Origin: Candidatus Zixiibacteriota bacterium
GTDB taxonomy: Bacteria > Zixibacteria > MSB-5A5 > GN15 > PGXB01
Length of the DNA stretch: 6,989 nucleotides
NCBI GenBank assembly: GCA_020345705.1
Contig: CP070766.1
Coordinates: 1,856,816-1,863,804 of the forward strand
Reading direction: 5' to 3'
Of the stretch, positions 1-6,335 are shown piece by piece. A model generated the notes under the pieces. That model had not been told where the DNA came from. It worked only from the letters and a program-made list of their open reading frames with translations, and made no database searches. Position 1 is the stretch's first letter, and each line of letters begins with the position of its first letter. A program made the translations under genes and the position numbers.

Positions 1-591
1 CCGATGATCGTAGAGGAGTTTGAGAGACAGCTGGGAGTCGGTGCCGGCAACACGACCTCCGATAACGAATTTACGCTGGAGACGGTTAACTGTCTGGGCG
101 CCTGCGCCCTCGGACCGATTGTCGTTGTCGATGGGCATTATTATTCAAAGGTGAATACGGCCAAGGTTAAACGCATCCTGACCGATGCTCGTCGGGGAGT
201 CAAACAGGCGAAGATTAACGGCGACAGGCGTGTTTTTGCCCTTGAAGTGAACTGCCCTCACTGCAACCATAGTCTTACCGACACGACACATCTGGTTGAT
301 GAACAGCCATCTATCCGTCTGACGGCATCATTTGCTGACAAACATGGCTGGATCAGACTTTCAAGGTTGTACGGGAGCTACAATGTCAAGGCCAAATACG
401 ACATCCCGGACGATACGATAGTTCACTTCTTCTGCCCGCACTGCCATGCTGAACTGGCTGGTGCATACAGCTGCGTGGAGTGCGGGGCGCCGATGGTACC
501 TATGATCGTTCGGAGCGGAGGAATGGTACAGATATGCTCGCGACGCGGCTGCAAGAACCACATGCTGGACCTGGACGGTGTGAATCTTTAG
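1..591 (+). CDS. nuoE: NuoE-like [2Fe-2S] subunit with C-terminal zinc-ribbon-like extension (5' end outside window)
   Basis: This is the electron-transfer subunit that partners NuoF-type NADH-binding flavoproteins (NuoE/HndA/HydC/HoxE family). The reading frame is open to the left edge. The visible part begins just after where the first cysteine pair of the thioredoxin-like [2Fe-2S] domain would be, so the gene is cut by the window and the ATG at 4 is probably internal. Numbered from that ATG, residues 1-65 match the family well: the EEFERQLG helix, FTLETVNC, then C30-LGA-C34 followed by LGP, the second ligand pair. About 130 further residues follow that ordinary NuoE lacks. They contain four cysteine pairs (C84/C87, C144/C147, C157/C160, C178/C183), mostly CPHC or CxxCG-like, which resemble zinc-ribbon or rubredoxin knuckles. 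The gene lies 59 bp upstream of the NuoF-like gene on the same strand, as is usual for E-F pairs. The NuoE assignment is strong. The metal in the tail is inferred. Confidence 0.87.
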   Translation, partial: PMIVEEFERQLGVGAGNTTSDNEFTLETVNCLGACALGPIVVVDGHYYSKVNTAKVKRILTDARRGVKQAKINGDRRVFALEVNCPHCNHSLTDTTHLVDEQPSIRLTASFADKHGWIRLSRLYGSYNVKAKYDIPDDTIVHFFCPHCHAELAGAYSCVECGAPMVPMIVRSGGMVQICSRRGCKNHMLDLDGVNL

Positions 592-650
592 ATGGGAATC
601 GCGTGGTGGACGTGACTAAATTCTTGATATAAAGAATATGGGAAATATCT

Positions 651-2501
651 ATGCAAAAACTCAGTTCTATTTACGAATTTAATGCTTTGCAGCAACGGTT
701 GGTTGCTGATAAGGACCCGAATGTTCCCACTATTGTAATCCCTGCCGGCACTTGCGGACAGGCCAGTGGAGCCAATGATTTAATTCGCATCACCAAACGA
801 GAGATCTTGGATAAAGGCCTGACTGATAGAGTGCGTCTTCGGGTTACCGGCTGTCACGGGTTTTGCGAGATGGAGCCGTCGGTACTTATTAAACCTGATG
901 GAATATTCTACCCCAATGTGAACATGGATGACATGGCTCGGATCGTTAATGCAACGGCTGAACGACGCGTTCTTGAGGATCTGCTGTTCGAAATTCCTGA
1001 GAGCAAAAAGAGAATTGAGAAGCAAAGCGATATACCGTTCTATAAGAGTCAGAACCGGTCTATTCTATCGCGTAACGAGCGCGTGGACCCGATACGAGTT
1101 TTTAACTATATTGAAAGCGGAGGTTATTCGGCCCTGATTAAGGTCCTTTTTGAGGGCAAACCGGAATGGGTTGTCGACGAGGTGAAAAAATCCGGCCTCC
1201 GCGGCCGCGGCGGCGCCGGTTTCCCCACCGGGCTGAAGTGGGAGTTCCTTGCCGGTCAGCCGAATGGGAACAAAAAATACCTGGTCTGCAATGCTGATGA
1301 AGGCGACCCCGGAGCCTATATGGACCGCAGTGTTCTGGAAGGCAATCCTCATAGCATTATCGAGGGTATGATCATCGGCGCGTATGCGACCGGAGCAACG
1401 GACGGTATTTTTTATGTCAGGAACGAGTACCCTCTGGCCATCAAGCACCTGATTATTGCCCTGAGACAGGCCAGCGATCTCGGACTTCTGGGCGATAATA
1501 TTCTCGGGACTGGACTGTCCTTCAATATCGCGCTTGTCAGGGGAGCTGGGGCTTTTGTCTGTGGTGAGGAAACGGCTTTGATGAGATCCATCGAGGGCAA
1601 GATGGGTGAGCCGCGACAGCGCCCGCCGTACCCGGTCCAGAAGGGTGTCAACGGCATGCCGACGGCGATTAACAACGTTGAGACCTGGGCCAATGTCCCG
1701 CTCATCATTTCCAGCGGTGCCGAAGAGTACGCCAGAATCGGCACCGACGGCAACTCCGGAACCAAAATATTCAGCCTTGTCGGTAAGATAAGAAACACCG
1801 GGCTGGTTGAAATACCTATGGGCATCACCATAAGAGAAATCATTGAAGATATCGGCGGCGGTCCATCCGACAAAAAAGCCGTCAAAGCCGTGCAGACCGG
1901 AGGTCCCTCGGGCGGTTGTATCCCCGCCAGCATGTTTGACCTGACGATTGACTATGACAGCCTCGCGAAGGCCGGTTCTATTATGGGTTCGGGAGGTATG
2001 ATTGTTATGGATGAAGGTACATGCATGGTCGATGTTGCTAAATACTTCACGGCCTTCTTGAAGGACGAGTCATGTGGGAAATGCTTCACCTGCCGCAAGG
2101 GAACCCAGCGGATGCATGAGATATTGGTAGATATCTGTGACGGGAAGGGCAAAACGAGTGATATCGATCTGCTTGAAGAACTGGCTCTTGTCGTCAAGGA
2201 TACGACGATGTGTGGGCTGGGGCAGACGGCGTCGAATCCGGTCTTGTCAACGCTGCGATACTTTCGAGATGAGTACATCGAGCATATCGAAAACCTGAGA
2301 TGTCCTGCCGGTGTATGCAAGGAACTCATTACATATTCCATAAATGAGGACTGCACCGGATGCCTTGCCTGTCTGTCGATGTGCCCGGAGAAGGCCATAA
2401 CCGGTGAGAAGAAAGAGCTTCATGTTATTGATGCCGAAAAGTGCATTCGCTGCGGCGCTTGTGTGAGTGTTTGTAAGTACGATGCTGTAGATGTGAGATA
2501 A
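651..2501 (+). CDS. nuoF: NuoF/HndC/HydB-like NAD(P)H-binding FMN iron-sulfur subunit
   Basis: This 616-residue diaphorase subunit oxidises NAD(P)H at FMN and passes electrons through Fe-S clusters. Domains in order: thioredoxin-like [2Fe-2S]-type domain (about 25-110; C35, C68, C72); NuoF core with the FMN glycine loop GRGGAGFPTG at 185-194, the NADH-site motif NADEGDP at 214-220 and GAGAFVCGEETA at 298-309; SLBB-like region (about 370-440); [4Fe-4S] site C475, C478, C481 and C521; a linker with H545, C551 and C556; and a C-terminal ferredoxin domain with C568/571/574/578 and C598/601/604/608. This extended layout is that of HndC and of HydB from electron-bifurcating hydrogenases, and is longer than respiratory Complex I NuoF. 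The N-terminal domain shows only three cysteines: the usual first CxGxxC pair is replaced by PAGTC. The chosen ATG gives a full-length N-domain and has a weak GGGA about 10 bases upstream. The product is probably cytoplasmic, as no membrane segment or signal peptide is seen. Confidence 0.94.
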   Translation: MQKLSSIYEFNALQQRLVADKDPNVPTIVIPAGTCGQASGANDLIRITKREILDKGLTDRVRLRVTGCHGFCEMEPSVLIKPDGIFYPNVNMDDMARIVNATAERRVLEDLLFEIPESKKRIEKQSDIPFYKSQNRSILSRNERVDPIRVFNYIESGGYSALIKVLFEGKPEWVVDEVKKSGLRGRGGAGFPTGLKWEFLAGQPNGNKKYLVCNADEGDPGAYMDRSVLEGNPHSIIEGMIIGAYATGATDGIFYVRNEYPLAIKHLIIALRQASDLGLLGDNILGTGLSFNIALVRGAGAFVCGEETALMRSIEGKMGEPRQRPPYPVQKGVNGMPTAINNVETWANVPLIISSGAEEYARIGTDGNSGTKIFSLVGKIRNTGLVEIPMGITIREIIEDIGGGPSDKKAVKAVQTGGPSGGCIPASMFDLTIDYDSLAKAGSIMGSGGMIVMDEGTCMVDVAKYFTAFLKDESCGKCFTCRKGTQRMHEILVDICDGKGKTSDIDLLEELALVVKDTTMCGLGQTASNPVLSTLRYFRDEYIEHIENLRCPAGVCKELITYSINEDCTGCLACLSMCPEKAITGEKKELHVIDAEKCIRCGACVSVCKYDAVDVR

Positions 2502-2532
2502 GTTATTGGGTTATAAGTGGAGATACCACAAA

Positions 2533-3210
2533 ATGATAACGCTTAATATAAACGGTTTGGATGTATCGGTGGAGAAAGGGACAACGCTCCTTGAGGCCTC
2601 CAGATTTCTGGGTTTCCCCATCCCGACTTTGTGCCGCATGGAGGGGCTTTCGCCATACGGCGCGTGCAGGCTGTGCGTGGTCGAGATTGGTGAGGAGCCC
2701 AGGAAAAAATTGGTGAGTTCGTGCACCTATCCTGCCGACGAAGGATTGAAGGTGCGGACAGCCTCGGAGCGGATTCTGAGGGCTCGGAGAGTGGTTCTGG
2801 AGCTTCTGCTGGCTTCCTGCCCGCAATCGAAGGTTATCCAGGACCTGGCGTCGGCCCACCAGATTCGCCAGCAGCGCTTCAAGCAGGAACATGAAGACTG
2901 TATTCTGTGCGGCCTGTGTGTGCGCATGTGCGAGGAGCAGATGATGGCCAAGGCGATCGGCTTTCAGGGTCGTGGGGAGAAGCGGGCGATCGGAACGCCG
3001 TTCGATATAAAATCCGAAGTCTGCCGCCAGTGCGGCGGCTGCATATATGTCTGCCCCGCCTGTCAGCTTCGATGCACCTATACTCAACCGGAGAAAGCCA
3101 TCTGCGGCGGTTGCGCCAATCTGACGCCACCCTGCATTGAGAAAGATAGATTTCATGACATGATGTGTTATATGGACCCGTGTGTCGCGTGCGAAATAAA
3201 GAAAGATTGA
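2533..3210 (+). CDS. HoxU/NuoG-N-terminal-like ferredoxin subunit ([2Fe-2S] plus 2x[4Fe-4S]) with cysteine-rich tail
   Basis: This 225-residue Fe-S subunit is expected to link the diaphorase to a catalytic partner. Residues 1-75 form a plant-type [2Fe-2S] ferredoxin domain with C34, C45, C48 and C64 (PYGACRLCVVEI is diagnostic). Residues 80-120 correspond to the NuoG/HoxU 'G3' segment, but the usual H-x3-C-x2-C-x5-C ligand set is absent and only C96 remains (LLLASCPQSK). Two [4Fe-4S] motifs follow: C123/126/129/133 and C164/167/170/174. The last 50 residues hold eight more cysteines (177, 181, 191, 194, 201, 212, 217, 220), partly as CGGC and CVAC. There is no H-cluster domain, so this is not an [FeFe]-hydrogenase, and no molybdopterin domain as in full NuoG. 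The ATG at 2533 is preferred: GGAG at 2519-2522 is correctly spaced and the next residues start the ferredoxin fold. An in-frame TTG at 2506 is less likely. It follows the NuoF-like gene by 31 bp and precedes the glutamate-synthase-like gene by 24 bp, supporting one operon. Confidence 0.85.
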   Translation: MITLNINGLDVSVEKGTTLLEASRFLGFPIPTLCRMEGLSPYGACRLCVVEIGEEPRKKLVSSCTYPADEGLKVRTASERILRARRVVLELLLASCPQSKVIQDLASAHQIRQQRFKQEHEDCILCGLCVRMCEEQMMAKAIGFQGRGEKRAIGTPFDIKSEVCRQCGGCIYVCPACQLRCTYTQPEKAICGGCANLTPPCIEKDRFHDMMCYMDPCVACEIKKD

Positions 3211-3217
3211 TAGTGAT

Positions 3218-3225
3218 AAGGAGGA
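3218..3225 (+). promoter_or_regulatory. Strong Shine-Dalgarno site of the glutamate-synthase-like gene
   Basis: AAGGAGGA is a near-perfect anti-16S complement lying 9 bases before the ATG at 3235. It fixes that start and suggests this cistron is translated more strongly than the other operon members, whose sites are weaker. It lies in the short gap after the HoxU-like stop codon. Confidence 0.85.
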
Positions 3226-3234
3226 ATACATAAA

Positions 3235-4821
3235 ATGACGTTTTCCAGAGTAAACTCCTCGGCGGCGACTCTCACCAAAAACAGAACCGAGGAATCAGTC
3301 GTTCCCGCTTCCGGCATGTGCGTTACCTGTGTGGACGGATGCATCGGGATGTGCGAAATCGGCAAATCCGCCTACCGCGGACATGAAGTAATCTATCCCC
3401 AGCCGTTCGGTGTCATTACAACGGCGGCGGAGAAGGTGTATCCCGTCGATTATTCTCACTTTAATATCCTGGGGACAGCGGTGGGCGCCCACGGGATCGA
3501 GGCCGACAGCGACAAGGCGGTTTTCCCCAATGTCAATCTTGAGGTTGCCTTCGGCCACGACAGGGGCATCAAATTCCGTTATCCCTGGATCATTCCCGGG
3601 ATCGGTTCGACCGACATCGCCAAGAATAACTGGGAAGGTCTGGCGATCGGCACCGCTCTGGCCGGCACCGGATTGACTATCGGTGAGAACGTTGTCGGTA
3701 TGGACCCTGAGGCGGTCATCAAGGACGGCCGCGTCGTTGACACGGTCGATCTGAAGCGCCGCATCAATCTCTTTAAAGACAACCAGCGCGACGGCTACGG
3801 TGCTATTATTGTCCAGGCCAATATCGAAGACACTCGCCTCGGTACGCAGGAGTACGCCATTGACAAACTCGGGGTTGAAATCGTCGAGCTGAAATGGGGA
3901 CAGGGCGCCAAAAACATCGGCGGTGAAGTAAAGATCAGAAACCTTGAAAAGGCGCAGATGCTTTATAACCGCGGCTACGTGGTTCTTCCCAACCCGACCA
4001 ATCCGGACGTTATCAAGGCCTTCCAGAGCGGCGCCTTCCAGGAATTCGAACGCCATTCACGGGTCGGGATGGTCACTGAGGAGTCATTTGGCACCCGAGT
4101 CGAGGAACTTCGCAAGGCCGGTGCCAAATATGTCTTCCTCAAGACGGGTGCCTATCGTCCGGCTGACCTCGCCCGGGCAATCAAATTCGCCTCCAAATAC
4201 AAAATCGATCTGCTGACCGTGGACGGGGCCGGCGGCGGAACCGGAATGAGCCCGTGGCGAATGATGAATGAATGGGGTATTCCTCCGGTTGAACTGCACT
4301 CTCTAATGTATGAGTATGCAAAGAAGCTGGCTGACAAGGGCGAATATGTCCCGGCGCTGACCGCAGCCGGTGGATTTACATTCGAAGATCAGATTTATAA
4401 AGGTCTGTCACTGGGTGCTCCGTTTGTCAAGCTGGTCGGCATGGCGCGCGGACCGATCGCGGCTGCTATGGTCGGTAAGACAATCGGTCGGACCATCGAT
4501 GCACACCAGGTTCCGGTGTACGTTGAGCGTTTTGGAACGACCAAAGACGAGATCTTCGTCACGGCACATGAACTTCGCGTCGAACTGGGCAATGATGAAT
4601 TCGAGAAGGTCCCGACCGGTGCCCTTGGACTTTACACCTACTATGAGCGCCTGGCGCAGGGCCTCCGCCAGCTTATGGCTGGAAGCCGTAAGTTTGCCCT
4701 CGAGCATATTACACGTGATGACATCTGTGCCTTGACTCGTGACGTCGCCGAGATCAGCGGTATCACTTATGTGACCGACGTTGACAAGGAAGAAGCCGAG
4801 AAGATTCTCAACGCCTCCTGA
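3235..4821 (+). CDS. FMN-binding glutamate-synthase-like oxidoreductase with N-terminal Fe-S motif
   Basis: This 528-residue protein is related to the FMN-binding synthase domain of glutamate synthase large subunit (GltB, TIM barrel). Matches to that domain: KWGQGAKNIGGE at 220-231, equivalent to the GltB QGAKPGEGG loop; LTVDGAGGGTGMSP at 327-340, equivalent to the GltB HDGGTGASP loop; and LTAAGGFTFEDQIYKGLSLGA at 375-395, with GGF at the position of the phosphate-binding GG. The N-terminus carries C29-x2-C32-x3-C36-x3-C40 (CVTCVDGCIGMC), a likely [4Fe-4S] site. The only other cysteine is C498, so the usual 3Fe-4S motif of glutamate synthase is missing. There is no N-terminal class II glutamine amidotransferase domain and no GltD-like subunit in the window. 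The gene is last in an operon with NuoE/NuoF/HoxU-like subunits, so NAD(P)H-derived electrons probably reach its FMN through them. The actual substrate is unknown: reductive amination of 2-oxoglutarate with free ammonia or externally supplied ammonia is one option, and a different reaction is another. Family assignment is strong; the reaction is not. Confidence 0.87.
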   Translation: MTFSRVNSSAATLTKNRTEESVVPASGMCVTCVDGCIGMCEIGKSAYRGHEVIYPQPFGVITTAAEKVYPVDYSHFNILGTAVGAHGIEADSDKAVFPNVNLEVAFGHDRGIKFRYPWIIPGIGSTDIAKNNWEGLAIGTALAGTGLTIGENVVGMDPEAVIKDGRVVDTVDLKRRINLFKDNQRDGYGAIIVQANIEDTRLGTQEYAIDKLGVEIVELKWGQGAKNIGGEVKIRNLEKAQMLYNRGYVVLPNPTNPDVIKAFQSGAFQEFERHSRVGMVTEESFGTRVEELRKAGAKYVFLKTGAYRPADLARAIKFASKYKIDLLTVDGAGGGTGMSPWRMMNEWGIPPVELHSLMYEYAKKLADKGEYVPALTAAGGFTFEDQIYKGLSLGAPFVKLVGMARGPIAAAMVGKTIGRTIDAHQVPVYVERFGTTKDEIFVTAHELRVELGNDEFEKVPTGALGLYTYYERLAQGLRQLMAGSRKFALEHITRDDICALTRDVAEISGITYVTDVDKEEAEKILNAS

Positions 4822-4871
4822 GTCAGCGTTGAAAGACCGGACTCCGGATGGAATTAACGGAGTTTGACTAT

Positions 4872-4906
4872 CCAGCCCCCTGCGGGCAGCCGGGGGCTGG
4901 ATTCTT
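4872..4906 (+). terminator. Terminator-like hairpin after the redox operon
   Basis: A perfect 9-bp stem (CCAGCCCCC at 4872-4880 with GGGGGCTGG at 4892-4900) encloses an 11-base loop and is followed by the weak T-rich ATTCTT. It begins 50 bases after the glutamate-synthase-like stop codon. The stem is strong but the T tract is poor, so it may act as an mRNA 3'-end stabiliser or an inefficient terminator. Confidence 0.6.
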
Positions 4907-5021
4907 ATGTGCGCCCGAACGGTCTTCCCGAGAAGTCGCCCCGACCCTCGAACATGTCTCAACTCATGCTTCGAACTGACATAAATAGGTCGGACGCAGG
5001 AATTGCCGGCCTTTAAATGCG

Positions 5022-5300
5022 GTGACTTGCTTTGTGTGCAATCGGGCAAATTCACAGAGCTTCAAAGGCAAGATTCTTATGGTTGATGATGAACGGATCG
5101 TCAGAGACAGCGCCGCTATTGTCCTGCGAAAGCTTGGCTATGAAGTCGAGATGGCATCGTCCAGCGAGGAAGCGCTGGAAATGTACGGGTCTTATCGGGT
5201 CGGGAAAGAGAAATTCGACGTTGTCATTCTTGATCTTAATCTGTCGGGCCAGTCAAGCGGAAAAGACATTCTGGATGAGATCCTGACTCCGGCCCGATAG
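5022..5300 (+). pseudogene. Truncated response-regulator receiver domain (probable remnant)
   Basis: The 92-residue frame (GTG start) contains the first two thirds of a CheY-like receiver: GKILMVDDE with the acidic pair D22/D23, the helix-1 stretch RKLGYEVEMASSSEEALEMY, and FDVVILDLNLSG with phospho-acceptor D71. It stops after about 70 receiver residues. The beta4-beta5 region, with the conserved Ser/Thr and Lys needed for phosphorylation signalling, is missing. No good ribosome binding site precedes GTG 5022, and an in-frame stop lies at 4986-4988. The KGKILMVDDE entry resembles the receiver at the end of hybrid sensor kinases, so this may be the scar of a lost larger gene. A shifted frame after about 5278 reads DPDSGP, weakly recalling the DPDV stretch that follows in such receivers; this hints at a frameshift but is not convincing. 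A functional mini-protein or a sequencing error are alternatives. Confidence 0.55.
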
Positions 5301-5409
5301 GCAGCCGGCTCTATTACAAGTCTCCGCTCATTTCTGCTTCTCATTGCTTTTATGATTTATTGCCCGCGGCCCTGCGAGTGCCGGACATGCACCTGAAAGT
5401 CTTGAATAC

Positions 5410-5462
5410 AAAAAAAAGAGGTGTCCCACAGAAATGCTTCTGTGCCTTACACGGGACACCTC
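5410..5462 (-). terminator. Strong intrinsic terminator of the pterin operon
   Basis: On the - strand a perfect 10-bp stem (GAGGTGTCCC 5462-5453 with GGGACACCTC 5427-5418) is followed at once by eight T residues (A8 on + at 5410-5417). A nested alternative hairpin pairs CACAGAA (5427-5433 region) with TTCTGTG (5438-5444). It starts 14 bases past the folE2 stop codon. On the + strand no T tract follows, so it is directional. Confidence 0.93.
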
Positions 5463-5475
5463 CGGCCCGAAGGCC

Positions 5476-6321
5476 TTAATTCTGGCTAATGAGTTCCTTA
5501 ACCTGAGACTTTGTCCTGGCTTCTCTGACCGTTTTCTCGCGTTCCGCCTTCAAATTTCGTTCTATGTATGCATACGCATCGTGGTTGTGAATTGATTCAA
5601 TATTTTCGGATTCGATAGTAAACCAGTCGATACGTTCGTCTCGCGCAATCCTTTCCGTGACGTCCCGGACAACATCCTCGACAAACCGGGGATTTTCATA
5701 GGCGGTTTCGGTGACATATTTCTCATCTTCGCGTTTCAGAAGAGAATAAATCTCACACGACGCAGATTCTTCGACCAGGCGAATTAGCTCTTCCAGCCAG
5801 ACGAACCGGTTGGTCCGAACGGAAAGAGTGACGATTGAACGCTGGCTGTGCGCGCCGTATTTCGAAATCTCCTTCGAACAGGGACACAGCGTTGTCACCG
5901 GGACTCTAATGGTCAAAACCATATCCATCTTTTCGTCGCCGTTGCCGGCGGCGGATATGGTGCAAAGGTAATCCATCAAACCAGGCGATTTGCTGACGGG
6001 AGATTCCTTTTCTATGAAATAGGGAAACGTCAGCTCCAGGTGCGCCTTCAGGGCATTGAGCTTTTTGCGGGTTGCCTTGAGTATTTCCCCCAGCCGGGAA
6101 ATATCAAAGGAATCACGATATTCATTCAATATCTCCACAAAGCGGCTCATGTGGGTACCCTTGAAATGGTGCGGCAGGTCAACGTAAAAATTGACGTCGG
6201 CCACCGTGGCCTGGTTCATCCGGTTGCGATCTCTGACCACAAGCGGCAGTTTAAGATTTTTTATTCCGACCTTGTCGATGTAGATGTTTCTTTCATCGCG
6301 AGAGTTTTGTACATCTTTCAC
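5476..6321 (-). CDS. folE2: GTP cyclohydrolase IB (FolE2)
   Basis: This enzyme hydrolyses GTP to 7,8-dihydroneopterin triphosphate, the entry step to folate, tetrahydrobiopterin and 7-deazaguanine compounds (preQ0/queuosine), in the cytoplasm. The 281-residue protein matches the metal-dependent FolE2 family end to end: the N-terminal DVQNSRDERNIYIDKVGIK, HFKGTHMSRF at 52-61, the active-site segment VTTLCPCSKEIS at 142-153 with C146, followed by GAHSQRS containing H158, and ENIESIHNHDAYAY at 239-252. C146, H158, E200 and E242 fit the metal ligands known in the Neisseria enzyme (my alignment by eye). The last 25 residues form a charged tail. The start is GTG at 6321, supported by a GGGGG tract just upstream and the family's usual N-terminus; no in-frame ATG fits better. 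The gene is 14 bp downstream of the PTPS-family gene. FolE2 is often used in place of zinc-dependent FolE under zinc limitation, but no Zur site is visible here. Confidence 0.97.
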   Translation of the reverse strand: MKDVQNSRDERNIYIDKVGIKNLKLPLVVRDRNRMNQATVADVNFYVDLPHHFKGTHMSRFVEILNEYRDSFDISRLGEILKATRKKLNALKAHLELTFPYFIEKESPVSKSPGLMDYLCTISAAGNGDEKMDMVLTIRVPVTTLCPCSKEISKYGAHSQRSIVTLSVRTNRFVWLEELIRLVEESASCEIYSLLKREDEKYVTETAYENPRFVEDVVRDVTERIARDERIDWFTIESENIESIHNHDAYAYIERNLKAEREKTVREARTKSQVKELISQN

Positions 6322-6335
6322 AATTAACCCCCATA

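Larger units (their letters stand above)
4822..5475. other. Gene-poor convergent intergenic region
   Basis: This stretch separates the + strand redox operon from the - strand pterin operon. It contains a small inverted repeat (ACTCCG at 4841-4846 with CGGAGT at 4858-4863), a GC-rich terminator-like hairpin at 4872-4900, a truncated receiver-domain reading frame at 5022-5300, and a strong intrinsic terminator for the opposite strand at 5410-5462. In 4906-5021 and 5301-5409 I see no convincing gene, RNA or repeat. Confidence 0.7.

Noticed and set aside
624..650. Possible promoter (TTGATA) just before the NuoF-like gene
   Set aside because: A suitably spaced -10 element would overlap the start codon, and the gene is more simply part of the upstream transcript.
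2506..2532. Alternative TTG start for the HoxU-like gene
   Set aside because: It would add nine residues not matching the ferredoxin fold and has no good ribosome binding site, whereas ATG 2533 has GGAG 10 bases upstream.
651..3210. Part of a respiratory Complex I (nuo) operon
   Set aside because: The NuoF-like protein has the extra N- and C-terminal Fe-S domains of HndC/HydB, the G-like subunit is short, and the next gene is not a nuo membrane subunit.
2533..3210. [FeFe]-hydrogenase HydA/HndD catalytic subunit
   Set aside because: Only the Fe-S domains are present; the H-cluster domain and its cysteine motifs are absent, and the protein ends at 225 residues.
2503..3231. Antisense open frame covering the whole HoxU-like gene
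   Set aside because: It mirrors the Fe-S gene exactly and has no domain signature. The cysteine motifs on the + strand are decisive.
3295..4056. Long antisense open frame (253 codons, - strand) inside the glutamate-synthase-like gene
   Set aside because: The + strand frame has clear family motifs throughout and a strong ribosome binding site. The antisense product shows no recognisable domain and is a codon-bias shadow.
5301..5409. Frameshifted continuation of the receiver domain
   Set aside because: The shifted frame begins with DPDSGP, but the remainder shows no receiver-like beta4/beta5 motifs or conserved Lys, so I do not call it coding.
5848..6327. + strand open frame opposite folE2
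   Set aside because: It lies fully over a canonical FolE2 coding region and its product has no family features.
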